A stretch of DNA of 64,000 nt, from assembly GCF_901933205.1 (NCBI RefSeq), contig NC_044571.1:73905689-73969688 (forward strand). The letters are read 5' to 3'. A program made the translations under genes and the position numbers. The stretch's first letter is position 1; each line of letters starts with the position of its first letter. This document shows, piece after piece, positions 1-13,500 of the stretch. Under the pieces are notes generated by a model. The model saw only the letters and a program-made list of their open reading frames with translations. It was not told where the DNA came from and ran no database searches. The DNA comes from Camarhynchus parvulus (Eukaryota > Chordata > Aves > Passeriformes > Thraupidae).

Positions 1-2653
1 TATCTTGGTGTCTGAAGGACTAGCTAGATGTTAGATTTTTTGAACTTTCTTAACAGAAAGCTGTTGCTGAAAAGAAGTTTTTTTCACACTTTTTTTCCCC
101 TAAGTGCACTTTGCCCCTTTGTTCCTTGAGCCTTGATGACCTTGCTAGAGTGGCAACGTGTAAGCGTGTTCTGCAGGAAGCTGCACCATCCTTTTGGTGG
201 GATTTATTTTGTGTCAGGGTGTTCCTGGAAGTGACTTTGCCTGAGACTGGAGTGCAGGAACAGGCCTGGGTGGGTAAAGTGGTGTGAACATGTGAGGGGC
301 AGTGCAGAGAGGAGAGGTGTGGGATGGAGCCCTGCCCTTCAGTGGCAGGTGGCCAGGACAGCAGCTTAGCTGGTGCTCTCGCTATTGAATGTTTTTGTCA
401 TACTGTAATGATCTGATCTGCTGTAGATTTTCTTCTGGTTGCTTGTGGAGGAAAAGGGAGTCTTTCTTCTTTTGGATGAAGAAGTTGACTATTGAGACAT
501 GGGGATTATAATTTAAAGAACTAGAGGCTGACCACAGTTATAGGTGGAAAATTGCAAGGTTTTTGTAATGGTATGGAAAACTTTCCCTGGACTTCATGAG
601 AGCTGGAACAGTAAATAGAGTTGGGGTCAGGAAGGAGTGTTGGTCAGGGTTTCTGTGAGCTGGGGAGGGAATTTTTACCTCATCCCTCCGTCCCTTCCGG
701 ACATCCTTGAGGGACTGCTGTGTAACAAGCTGCATTTGTTGTGTGACCTATAGCTTGGCTGTTGGCACTGTCTGTGATCTCTTCTGCTTCTTCCTGCTGT
801 GGCATGATGTAATTTTTATAGCTTTTGGGTTTTGCATCTGCAGTGTGTTACAGGCTGCTTTGGAGCAAGTTTTATTCATTTAGTAGATCAGCTACTGGGC
901 AGGCTGGCCTTAATGACCCACTTGATGGAAACCAGAGAGCACTTTCCTTGAACTTGGTTTCCTCCCACATTCAGATGGATCTGTGAAATTCAAACCCCTT
1001 TTGCCTACTTGTGGTAAAGTCTGTAAAATTTGTCTCTCTTCAACCATGGCACGCATTGCTGACCTAGTGCTGCAGAATAATTACTGTTTTTATAGCACTG
1101 TAACAACAGACCTTGCAGAATGCCTTGCCTTAGACTTCACCTTTTTTGTTGCAAAGGAGACCATGAGCAATTTTGTTAGGGTGTTGCAGAAGTATATGGT
1201 GTAGCATGATGCTTCTTTGACAGGTTGTTTCTTGTAATATGTTCATGTGTACATGCACAGGCATTTGCATAATTAAAGCATTACTTTTGAAACAGAGGTA
1301 TTTCAGAAAATGTGTCATCCACTATTTATGGAGAAAAAACCGAAAAATATTGCTTTGGTGACCTAAAATGTACCTCGTTTGTAAAGGGGGAAAGTATAAA
1401 TTATTGGATATTCCTGTGGTATTGTAAGTATTAATGAACCTTAATGTGAATTAAATGCTTGGACTCCTCTGGGTTGACAGATGTGAAACTATTAGAGTTG
1501 GTCCTCATAGATAGAATAGTAAATCTGACAGGACAATTAATTAGTTTGTCTTTCTTTTTTACATTTTATGATATGCTAGTAAGCCCTGCAGCTTTTGAGA
1601 AGAAAAATAGAATATGAAGGTAAGTTTTGAAGCTTATAAAGCAGTGTAGGCAGATTTTCCGACTCACTTCTGCACTTGAAGTAATTGTGTGTGTGCGAGG
1701 GGAAAGTATCATGAACAATAAAAATGGAGTATTATAATTTGAGGGAGCTAGATTTTAGAGACAGAAGGATTTAGAGGGTATTGCTGCTAATTTTCTAGTC
1801 TTAAATGATAAAATGATAATTTAGGTGAAATTATAACTTCTTGCGTAGTTTTAGATGTCTAGGCAGTGTTCTTATATTTTTCATTTTTCTCCTTTTTTTC
1901 TTTCTTTTTATTTGATCTTGCATAGATATATTGTTAAGAATCTTCTATATTTTGTATCCTTGTCTAGGAGACACAGACTTCCATCTGATGCTTTTGTTTC
2001 TGTCTTTCTCTTTTTAACAGCCTGATGGTCAATCTGCCACTACCCATTCATCTTGCTCAATCCTGTTTAGTTTAGTATTCAGGAGACAGCAATCTGTAGT
2101 CTGATTTCTAGTCAATCTGTGTTCTAAATGAGTATTTGTGTACTTCAGCCAAAATGATGATCCACCTCTTTCATTAGAATGATGTATCTCAATTACTTAA
2201 ATACTTGCCTTCATTTATTCTGTTTATTTTTAGATCTAATAAAAAGTATAAAAGCTCAGTTTGTGCCTTACTGATAACATTACCTCATTTTATTTGTAAC
2301 TTTGGCAGAATGAAGAAAATAGTAATGTTATTTAAAATATACTTGTTATTATGGGAAATGGTAAGAGGCTAAATCTTCCATGACAGGCAGAGAACATCTA
2401 CGATGAAGAAATGTTGACAAGCTGATCTTGAGTGGCCTTTATTTGTGGCATTTATAGATTTATGGGCTGGAGAACTGCAAAAAGGGTGGAAGGGAGCTGA
2501 CTCCAGCTGCAGTTCTTTCTCAACCAAAAGTGAAATGGAATATGCAGGAAAAGCCTGCCTTTTTTTTCCCAATCTACATATTGGCAACTTGTTTTGTGTA
2601 GCTTGTGGAGTGAACAAGCTTGGAGTCAGGGTTTTTTTTTTGTTTGTTTGTTT

Positions 2654-2690
<37 letters not shown>

Positions 2691-4434
2691 CCATCTAGAA
2701 CTATATTTAGGTTCCCTTTATCTGCACTGTTTCATCTCTGTCCAGTTATAAGCTTAAGTTTGGAGTCTGTGGCTTGTAGACATTTTGTGAGTTGTGAAGC
2801 TGAGGTTATTATCCTTCACTTGTCCAAAAATGTGGCATATTTAGTTACTTTTTTTGAGTCAGATGACCATATTTTTAAGACAAAAGAGCCATCATTGTCT
2901 GCATAGACTAGAAGTGAATGTATCAGTCTGATACATTTCTGCATGAATTTTCAAGGGTGTTGTCCCAGATGTCGTAGGGTGGCCAGGGTTACCTCTCTGT
3001 ATGATGGAGAAGTTGCAGGAAACACACCTCCATTTTTTGGATTCCTGGGTGGTTTTAGTGATGCTATGTTGTACTTAACAGCTATTTCACTCTCACTGCA
3101 TTGTAGTCCTGCTCATTCTTTTCTTACTTTGTTTACCTGTAAACTAGAAAATAATTTGATGTTGGAACAGATGTCTGAATGTGTTTCTAACTCTTTCTTT
3201 ATGCCTGCCTTTTGAAGAGGTAGCATTCACCTTTGTAGACTGTCAGCTTCATTCTAGAGATGGAAGTCTCAGTCTTGACCTCTTTTTTCAAGCTGATTTA
3301 TACTATTTTTTGTTTGTTTTACAATATTCCTTTGTTTAAAATCAAGGAGTCTGGGTAGCAGCCTTGCTTTGCTTGCATTTAAGTGCATTAGAAAGTTTAT
3401 CACATGGATAAACTGCTAAGAAAGTAGGCAGTGAAAAGTTTAAAAGGGTGCTTTCTTTGGGCACAGATATGAAGTGGGCTTTTTTTTTTTGAGTTCATTG
3501 TGTTGTGCCACTTTTAAAAACACAACAGCAATCCTTTCTTGTGAGTTAACACTTTAAAAAAAATCTCCTTTTAATCTTATTTTTTTAGTATGTATTTCTG
3601 TTCTTTTGAACCCTTATAGTGTATTTGTCATCTTCCTGCAAACATTGTTTTCTGCTAGGACGAAAGCTGCAGATTTTCGTCAATATCAAAAAAGAGAAAC
3701 TGCCCTGTGGTAGGGTGGTTACTGTCTTGTGCAGCGCCCAGGCTTGGATCTGGAGAACTAATAGCTGGCCAGGAGGAAAGACCTCAGCTGTTGTCCAGTC
3801 TTCTGAGACTTTTTTATTTGTTTGTTTTTAATATTGGTCTTTCTTAAACTTGTATGTGTTCTCTTGGCTTATGTTTGACAACACTTTCTGGTAAAAGTTC
3901 ATGTTTTAGGATAAGAATTTCAAACTCTACCTTTAGTTTTTGTTTTTAGTTATTTTAAAAGAAAGTCATCAAATAAATAAAAACCCAAAAGTGTGTTGAA
4001 ATTTGCAAGACTTATCTAACACAAAATTAGGGCTGTAATAATATAAAATAACTTTCCTCCTGTTTAATCAGGGTAGGATGATATATGGCATGTGATATAT
4101 GGGATAAAGAATTTACTGAAGACAAGTTATACTTAAGTAAACTTGTTCTGAAAGTCATGTTTATGCTGAACATAACATAGTGAACTTCAGAGGCTGAAAA
4201 AATAATTGTTTTTATTGATGTGGCTTATAAAAATTCTTTTTTAGGAATTGGAACTGTTTGCAGTGATGGTTATTTTTTCAGAAGAAGTAGTAAAAGTATT
4301 TCTAGTTTTATCTCTGTAACTACAAAGGGAGGAACATTCTGAATCCTGAAATGCCAGAAATGCCTGAAATGCAGTTCTTAACATTGTCTGTGGAAATGCT
4401 ACTGAGCTCCACCTGATTCTTTTTCTTCTCTTAG
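1..4434 (+). other. probable 3' part of CWF19L2 intron 1
   Basis: This AT-rich stretch precedes the first recognisable exon. I found no segment resembling the expected exon 1, which in mammals starts with an Ala/Ser-rich peptide and continues into a charged Glu/Arg-rich helix. There is no CpG-rich promoter region. Short open frames here have no family resemblance. The only notable element is the T tract near 2655. It ends in a usable acceptor (cttctcttag at 4425-4434). Confidence 0.7.
2655..2690. repeat. 36-base poly(T) tract with TTTG repeats upstream
   Basis: An uninterrupted run of 36 T follows a short run of T and four TTTG units (about 2631-2654). It could be a simple repeat or the poly(A) tail of a minus-strand retroposed copy. 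CR1 elements, the common avian LINE, do not end in poly(A). I could not recognise a source gene in the sequence that follows (2691-2760). Confidence 0.85.
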
Positions 4435-4545
4435 GCCAGAATTAGTTCTGAGAAGAAGGAGAGTTGCAAGCTGCTAAAGGGTCTGCAAGGGGAAGATACA
4501 TGGATGCCTGCTGATGTGAATGAACGTGTGGCACCACTGGAAAAG
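4435..4545 (+). CDS. CWF19L2: CWF19L2 exon 2 (residues 1-37)
   Basis: The 111-base exon is phase 0 at both ends. It encodes a charged helix followed by [13 protein letters not shown], matching the conserved RGEDTWM.PDVNER block of vertebrate CWF19L2. Acceptor cttctcttag, donor AAG|gtgaaa. The 730-base intron that follows holds a 20-bp tandem duplication (4681-4720) and nothing else I recognise. Confidence 0.93.
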
Positions 4546-7500
4546 GTGAAATAGTAAATAATTAAATTGGGTTATTGCCTTTACAGAATGTTTGTATGAA
4601 CAGAAGACTTGGTGGGCTTTAAGGCGATCTTTAAATACATCCCAATTTATGATTTCTTTATGCTTTGATATTAGCTTTTTTAAAGGTAGACATTATCTTT
4701 TAAAGGTAGACATTATCTTTTATTCGCCAGGAGGAAAAAATTCTGTCATTCAATTCCAGCTTTAATTTCTACCAAAAGCAGAAGAGGAAGTGATACCAGA
4801 CAACAATAGTCCCATGGTGAGAAGTCTGGAGGATTCAAGGCTTCATGGCAGTCTCAATTGTGTTCATTCACAGGAGAAGCCTTAATGGAGCCTGTAAATA
4901 TCACATCCTTTTAATGGGCAGATATTTCAACAATGCAAATATGTGTATTGATAATGTAGTGATACCTGAAGAAATAGGTTTGACCAAATTAAATGTAGTG
5001 TAGTAGGTATTATTTGTTTAGTTGCAGTGCCTTAGTTCCAATAAAAAAGATACTGAGAAGGGGAAGAAAAATTGATCATAGATGTGAAGTATGCCCTCCC
5101 TGCCCCTAACACTCCAGTCCTTCCCCCATAGAAGAGAGAGAGGGTAGTAAAAATAAAAGGTATTTATGTGTATTTCATCTTTTTTCAGTGAGGTTTGGTA
5201 AGTAGCTTTTGATTGTTTTTTTTGTATATGGATGATTTGGTTTACTGGATCTCATTTACAAGCATTTACTTGTAGGAACATTCTGTGCAGAAAAAAAAGA
5301 AAAAGGATAAACATTCCAAAAAAGCTAAGAAGGAGAAGAAGAAAAGTAAGAAACAGAAATCTGAAAAGAAGGATGACTTACTTGATAGTTCTTCTGTAAG
5401 TAAAAAATTCTAAAATAGTTCAAATTACAGTCTTAAAACTTGAAATATTTTAGTCCCTGTGGGTATGCATGGTTAGTAAAATTAAGGCTCATTCTTATCA
5501 TTTTCTGTTGGGAAAAATTGCAACAAAATTTTATCGTTTTCATGTACTTAGTATTTAATCAATTTAAAATAGGCTGTTATGTGAGTGCTTGTGAATTTTA
5601 TGGTATTAAATTCACTCATTAGGAACTAAAGGATTTATAGTTTTTCAGCAGAGAGAAAATGAAAAACAAAATCCTCATTCTGATATAGAGAAGAAAAAAT
5701 ATCATAGATACCCTGTAGTGAATGGTATATGATGAAAGATGTGTCTAGAATTGGAAATAATTGACTTTGAATTTAAGCGCCTTTTTCCACAGATGTTCAA
5801 CCATGGACACTCCCAACAGCATGGGAGTTGTACATGGGTCTGAAGGACTTGTGCATCTGAATCTGTAAGGACATGCCTTCACATGGAAGGGCACTCTGGA
5901 AAAACAGTGCAGAGACTGCATTTGAAATCTGGGTGCTGCCTTCTGGCCACATTGTGGAAAACATCTTCCCAGCATTTTTGGTGCAAGTCAGGCGGCACTG
6001 TTAGTTGTAATTTTCAGAGTTGCTTTTATGGAGTGAAGGAACGTCCATTATAATGAGACTTATTTTTCAGGGGTTAATACCAGAGATAAACTATATTATC
6101 AGTGTGGGAAGTAACCAAAGGCACTAATGTCCCACATTCTCCATGGGAGTCACCAAACCCTTCAGATCACAACAGGGACTCCTAGGATGCAATGCAGTCC
6201 TGGCTGTAACTTCCATCCAAACTCTTTTACTCCTAAGACAGGTTCATGTGAATAGCAAACAAACTCTGTTCAATGCAGTCCTATTGGATTCAAGTGAAAA
6301 ATCTCAGTATGTTGTTTGCAAATGCAAGTGTAGGAAGCTGGATACAAAATAGCAGGCAATAGCATGTACCATGATTTATATTGTGCTGTGTAACTGCTCT
6401 AACTTTTTAAATGTGAAACATACTTAGTAATTAATTTAGATTTTTTATAATTTTGTTTTTGTTATGTGATAAACCCAGTTGGTTTTGATTTTGTTTTTAT
6501 TCTGACTGTTTTACTTTTAGTAGAGTTACGCAAATAAGCTGCCAGTATGAGGTTGTGTTGCATGCTGTGATGTGCTTATGAAGTGAAATGTTTTGATCAC
6601 GATGGAGCAATCTCCTATGGGAATATTAATGTTCTGGTTTTATTATCAGTATTTTTAAATATTAGTATTATATTAGTAATGCTAATCAGCATTCATTTTG
6701 ATTATCAATATAATTGCTAAGTATTGCATGTTATCAAGTAGTGTGCTAAGGTATTGTTTTTATTCTTTACATTAAACTTTTTTTTTAGGATTCTTCAGTT
6801 GAATGGGTTGAGTCAAATGTGTCACAGTCAGATGACACAGAAGAGGCTTGGAAGGTCAACAAGCAGCCAGATGCTGCGAAAGAATCTTCCCTGCAGGTGG
6901 GCAGACTCACAGCTACTCTGGAGATAAATTCAGCTTGTGAAACATGCTTAGGTTTCTTGGGAGCTCTTTTGCAGAGTGTTGAGCAAAACCTGTTTTACAG
7001 ACAAATGTCTTTGTTTAGCTGGTTCTACAAACACATGCTACTTTTCATTGATTAGAAGACTTCTCTACCTAATAGTTCTGAGTATTTAATAAGGCACTAC
7101 TCTTAATGTTGCCCAGCACCAGCTCCTATCAAGTCTTGAGGCTCTTAGTAGTTTGATTTTCTTGAAGACATCATCTTAAAGGTCTTAAGTAGACATATTA
7201 CTTTTTTCTTCACAATTCCCAATTTTGGTGGCTGTTCTGCAATTTAATAAATTGGCAGCTGGCCCTAGATGACCCTGCTTTAGTGGGTGTTTGGACCAGA
7301 TGACCACCAGAGATCCTGTGCGCATCCACATTTATTGATGCACATTGCTTGCTGATGTGGACATAGATATTATGGAATCACTTTGGAGATAGATAATTTT
7401 TCAGTTCCTTCTCTTTCTCAAAAGAGATCTGAGAAATGGACTGTTGTGTTTCACCTCTGAAATTCTCTGGCATGTTGTCTAACATAATTTTAAAATAAGA

Positions 7501-10500
7501 GACAAAGTGACATATGGCAGCTGTTCAGATTGACAACTGAGTCTTGAACTCTCTTGAAGATAGGAAGATTCTTCTGCAAGGACATGTTTCAAAATAGATG
7601 TAATCTGGTCATTTTGGTTGCTATACTAGAATTACAGAATTGCCTGAAATACTTGCCTTTATAGAGTAATTGCTTACAATGTGTATGTCACTGCTTGCTT
7701 TTGAGGCTTCAGATTTTTACCTGTATAAAGGTAGTGGATATATCTAGGCTTTTAATATGCTGCTTTTCTTTAGTCTTGTCCTCATTTTTCGAATCTCTTT
7801 GATATGGCTTAGGTTCTGTAAATGCAGTTTTCTAGCTGTTATCATGGGTACAGTTCACAGAATTTAGATGTATAACTGTTAAGTTTGAGGGTGCAGTTAG
7901 TGCCTGGATATCTGAGATGTGAACTATGCTCAGATACCGATTGCAGATTTTGTATACGCTAGAAGAGATGTAAGAGATCATGAGATTAGAGGTAGCTAAA
8001 TGAGATGTACAGTATTTGTTTATTCTAAAGATTAGCTGTCTAAAAATATGCATGTTTACTAATGTCTTAAATATATTGTAAATTTGTATTTCATATTACA
8101 GGGAGACATGAAATTTCTTTAAATATTAAAAAATTTGAAGATTAGAGTTCTTAAAATCATACTTGCTTTTCATTGAAGTATTTAATATGTGTTTGTAGAA
8201 CCTATACTGTTTATTGTCAACAACATTTGTCAGTAGTTGCACTGCTTTGGTTTGGCACATAAGCCATGTTTTTGTTGGAATTATGAGCACTGATTCTTTG
8301 TGTTTATTTTAAAGAGAGAAGAATGGATGAATTTAAACTTCATGTCATTGAAAACAACGTCAGTAGCAGCTGTCAAAGGTGAAAGACACAAAGAAAAAGT
8401 ATTGGAACGGCAGAAAGCTCAAGAACTTGAGCAGGTAGGAGGAATTAATATCTTAATTTTTTTCTGCCTTTTACTAAATTTTGTGTGATGAATAAAGTAA
8501 TGAATTGGTTCAAATATGTAAGTCTTTATTGTTATTAAAACTAATGCCTGATGTGATAATGATCTTAATTAAATTGGTCTGTTTGGATGGAAGGCTTCAT
8601 ACATCATTGTGGAGAAAAGCCTTTTAACTTCTAGGTAAGGAGAAAGTTACTTTTGTTAGTACTAAGTTCTGTTAATAACAATGACAGACTGTTGGTCTTG
8701 CCTTCTCCATGATGTGTGAAAGGAGCACCATTGTGTAGCATGGTAAAAGCTTATTTAAGTTACTGTATTTAAGTGAAGGGTACAGAGGCTGGTTTTCTCC
8801 TAAAGAAAGAGCTCTGAGCAGTTGTTGTGCCTTTCATGTCTCAGATGTTGGTGAACACATGGGTGACTGCGGGTCTGGCTGGAGAAAGGGTTGCTGTCAT
8901 TGAATTAACGTTTTTTACATACAGTTGATGGCTCCTTCATTTGTTCATTTACATTGTTACATGCTACGTAGTCTGATCTGAAAGCATAGTGATGGATCAC
9001 TAGCTGATATTTCTTTGTCCTCACATCTCACAGCAGGCTCTTTCTTGCCATTAGGTTTTCCAGTTAGTTGTGTTGTCCTTGGGAACCAGGCTGACCTAGG
9101 TCACTGTTTTTGTGTAGTATGCAGTACCTTGGTTATTGTCTTTGGACAAGGGATTAATATTTAAAAAAATTTTTTGTCTACAATTTTTTTCCTGAACATT
9201 ATTTCAGGAGGACCTTAAATCACCAGAATGTCAGCATATATTATATGGTTAATGACAATTTATATGTAGTCTTTAATCTTAGAAAAGAATGGTTTTATAG
9301 ACTCTCCCACCCAACTACTTGCTGTCCACGTAGGTTTATACTCCTGTGTTTTCTGTGCCTGAGTGCTTTTTCTTTGGTACACAAAACAATGTGTACAACA
9401 GATGCTTAGGCCATGAAAGTGGTGATGGTGGTGAATTGTGTGACTTCACATACAAGTCTCTCAAAATGTATAGATCTTCTATAAAATACAAACCATATGC
9501 TATGCAAACATTTAAATTATTTCTGTTTCAGGCCGTGCTGTCTGAGAGAGAACTCAATCCCTATTGGAAAGATGGTGGTACAGGTTTGCCACCAGAGAAG
9601 GATGAAGAGGCTTCAGTTAAGAAAGGTTAAGAACAACTTTTAGTAAAAATCTTAAGTTTCTGTCTCCAATTTCTGGACTCTGTGTTGCTAACAAATGACT
9701 CCTAATGTTTGTGTAACAGGATTATGAATAATATATATATTATTAATAATGTAGGTAATAAAGTAAAATTTGGATGAAAATTCCATAGTGGATATTGGGT
9801 TAGTATCATAGTGTATGTGTTTGGCAGAATTTCTCTTTACTGGGTTTTAATCTTGAGTGGTTTGACTTCGAATATCCTTACGAAATCTTGAGTGGTTTGA
9901 CCTTCAATATCCTTACAAAATTCTCCATTTTGAACTAATTAAAGAAAAGCATGATTTAACCAAGACAAGATAAATTGTTGTCAACTCATTTGGTTCCTTT
10001 CATTCCATTGCACAAATTACAGTTTTAAAGTATTCACCCACAGAAGTCTGAGTCACGTCAAAATGAAGAACATTACAGATGCAGTTGGTGAAAAATAGTA
10101 TTTCTGTAGTCTTTTCACTTTTTTCTTTACCCCAGGGTTATCCTGCTCATTTCCAGCAAACACAGTAACAATAGCCTTTTTCACAATGTCATGAAACATT
10201 TATTATGTGCTGAGAATGATCCTTATATTCTGTCAACAAAGAAGAGTGGGGTCTGCTTTTTGAGAGCCTTTCACTGTGAATCATTAGCATGAAGCTAATG
10301 GTTTCTGGGACAGAAACTTCTAGGTTTCTGCCCCAGAAACCATTAGCTTCATGCCCACTTTTAGGAGTCACAGAGATCAGAGATCTGTAAGAGTTGGCAG
10401 GCATCAGTGAATGTGTGTTCAGAATGTCAAGACCACTGCTAGCTTCTCACATGGGAAGCAGTGGGTTACTCAGTCAATTTCTGAGAAAGGGAATTCGCTT

Positions 10501-13500
10501 TGTGTTTAAGGGGTATGCCCAAGAATGACGCGGGATGTGGGAGTGACAGGAAGGTTCTTTAATGTCATAAAGAAACTCTACAGCTTCTCATATGTCACTC
10601 CTGTATTGGAAACTGCTTGTGATAAACTGGAGAAGCTTAAATTAAATGAGTGGTATTGCTGAGGTATAACCAGCATTAACTTATGAAAATATGTAATTGT
10701 ATCTATATATGAATTCTGTTTTTCTTCTGCACTCCTTCAATTTTTACAATAAGTTTAGGTGAATGTCACCTAATGTGAATGTGAATGTGCTTTAATGTCA
10801 CATACAGAATAAGGTGAAATAGGAATAATTACTTGAGATGTTAAACTACAACCTCTCATTGTTTCCTACTTTAGTTACAGTGGTAGAAGATGCTGGATTA
10901 AGTTGGCTGCGAAAATCATACCAAAGGATGAAGGAGCAGGCTGAGAGAGAGAAGCGAAATTTTGATGAAATTGTAGCTGAGAGATATGGGGTAAGGATCT
11001 TCAGTTAAATTTTCTTCATATTAATAGATGCTTGCAAAAGATTACTTTCATATGAAGGCACAAGTACTTAATGTATAAAGTAAAACATGTGAAAAGAAGC
11101 AAGAAAAAACTGCCCCTGAAGCTTCTCTCAGGTGATAAAGGGGTTAGAGCTACCCAGCCTTTTATATATTTTTCTTGTTAAATGTTTTTAATATATGGGA
11201 TCTTATAGCAAATTTGAAATACTTACACAATATCCCATTGCCTTAAAAGTGGTATGACTTTTTTGGTTTTTCTTTTAGTCAGTGGAGGTATTTCAGTCAC
11301 GATTAGAAGAAGCTGAAAAAGCTGCATCCAAAAAGGAAAATTATCATAGAAGTGGAGGATGGAAGAAGACTGACTATTCAGAAAGTGAGAAAGAGAAGAA
11401 AGACAAGAAAGAACACCATATTGAAAAGGTGACACGAGATGAAGATGATAGAGACAGACGCACGTCTGGGGGCTATTCCAGGGAAAAGTATGGCAAGGGC
11501 TGGGCACAGGAAGACAGGGGTTACAGAAGAGATGCGTCAAGGGCAGACCGGGAATGTGGACGCAGTAGCTTGGACTCAGTATCAAGGGGCTACAGCTCCA
11601 AAGCAGAAAAATACTCCAGTGAAAAACAAAATCAGGAGAGGAATTCATCTCTAAGCAACTTGAAACACAAATTTTTGAAACCCTCTGAAGATGATTTAAC
11701 ATCTTACAGTGCATCCAGAGACTCCAAGTTAAAGCAGTTCTCTTCCAAGGAGGACTCAGCTCATAGCTCTTTAAGCAGCCGTTTCCAGAAACCTGGTGAG
11801 GATACTGCACTATGGACCAAAACACACACAGAAGATAGCAATGAGAAATTAAAATCTGATCAAAAATCATCAGGTACTAGGGGACAAATTGATGGCAAGA
11901 GTTGGAAAAGAACTCCAAGTGATGAAAAAGAGAAGTTGCGACAGGAACACACAAGTGATACCCCTGAGAAGAAACAAATTTTATCTGACAGTAAAACATC
12001 ATCCTCTAGGTATTTTATAAACATCTTTACTTGGTTTTTATTTGCTGTATTTTTCATGACAAAATATAACGAAGGCTCTGTCTCCTTTTTGACATTATGA
12101 ACACTGATTATATCAGATCTCTTTAGTTTTGAGGAGGGGTCTTAGCCTCCAGCTAAGGGCAGCTAGAAGAAGTATGTTCAGCAGAAGTAGTGAATATCCC
12201 CTACCTAATCTGTCTCCTCAGCACATTTGAGAATTGCTAATGCTAGGTTATTTTCTGCTTCTTTCTAATGTTAGTTCACACTGTGGTAAAATTGGCCTCT
12301 TAGGCAGAAAAACCTCCAAAATGTCTTAATAGTCATTGAATTTATAAAATACAACCTTGAAATGGTAGAAAATGCTGACTAAAACCTGAAATAATTAATA
12401 CAGCAGGGATAGGTTTGCCACTTGTGAGATGAGCTCATATGCTAAAGTAGTAGCATATGAAAAAAAGTAGAAGGTGTTTAATAGAAAGTGTGTTTTCTGT
12501 GGTGAAGGGGAAGCATTAATAGGACTGGGAAAAGAAACACAATAGGCAGCAGGAATTTGGTTTTCCATGATTTGCTTTTGTGAAAGACAATGGAGAGTAG
12601 TAAGGAGAGGTGGTCAGACAATTTGTAGAGAACTGACCTTTTGCTCTGCTCATGGCTTCCTGTTCTCCAGTATGAGCAGCTTGCTGGTTCTTCCAGTGAT
12701 CTGCCTAGTGTGGTTGTTACTATGAATCTTTTCTTTCAGATTGTCCCAATAATTCACATGTGCATGCACATGGATAAAAAGAGATACATAGGGATAGAAG
12801 TGTTTAAATGTATAAAAAAATACATATGTGAATATATAAAAGATGCCTATTAAGAGTTCCTTTTGAGTTCAGTGAAATACTTCAGATGTATTGGAGTTTA
12901 TCAACAAGCAGGAGTTGAGCCTCAAGGAGTGGAGGGTTTCAGCTTTCTATGATGGTGCTCTAGTCTTTGCAAACTGGGGAGTTGGTGAGTTCTGAGAGGT
13001 GTTCCACTCAGTGCAATGCTGGCACAGCCCTCTGTGGGCTAGGAGAGCTCAGGGGGCCTCACACAGCTCTGCTGTTGGTGGGTCTCAGCGTGCTGGGCTG
13101 CAGTCATCAGTAAATTTACATCCTGGCCACAGTCTGGCACAGTCACTGGAATTTTGAAAGTTCCAGTAGCAATGGTACAGTTCTGCTCAGGCTGTGGTTC
13201 AGGTGAGTAATGATCAGAGGCTGTCAGGGGCTGACTGAGTGTTTCTGCGTTTGTTCCCCACTGTGGCAGGCACCAGGAGTTCTCCCGCCTTAGCCTGGCA
13301 AGAGTTCCTGCTGCAGTCAAGGGATACTTCATTGGTCCTCAAAGGCCAAAGCATAATGGAAATTCCTGGGATTGCAGGATGGCCTGGGAAGGGGAGGGCT
13401 AGGCACTATGTGGAGGAAAATTCACCACCACATCGCTGTGGAAAAAATAAATTCCATCCCATCCAGCCAGACCAAGAAGAACATTACCTCAGTATTGTTT

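Noticed and set aside
2445..2906. 153-codon plus-strand frame
   Set aside because: It is carried by translation of the T tract into poly-Phe and has no other protein-like content.
9872..9914. Two ATATCCTT motifs resembling U12-type donor sites
   Set aside because: They are the two copies of the 35-bp tandem repeat in intron 6. No exon end adjoins them, and all the gene's splice sites are U2-type GT-AG.
11223..11870. 215-codon open frame on the minus strand
   Set aside because: It lies opposite CWF19L2 exon 8. The Ser/Lys/Glu codons of that exon are poor in antisense stops, so this is a shadow frame.
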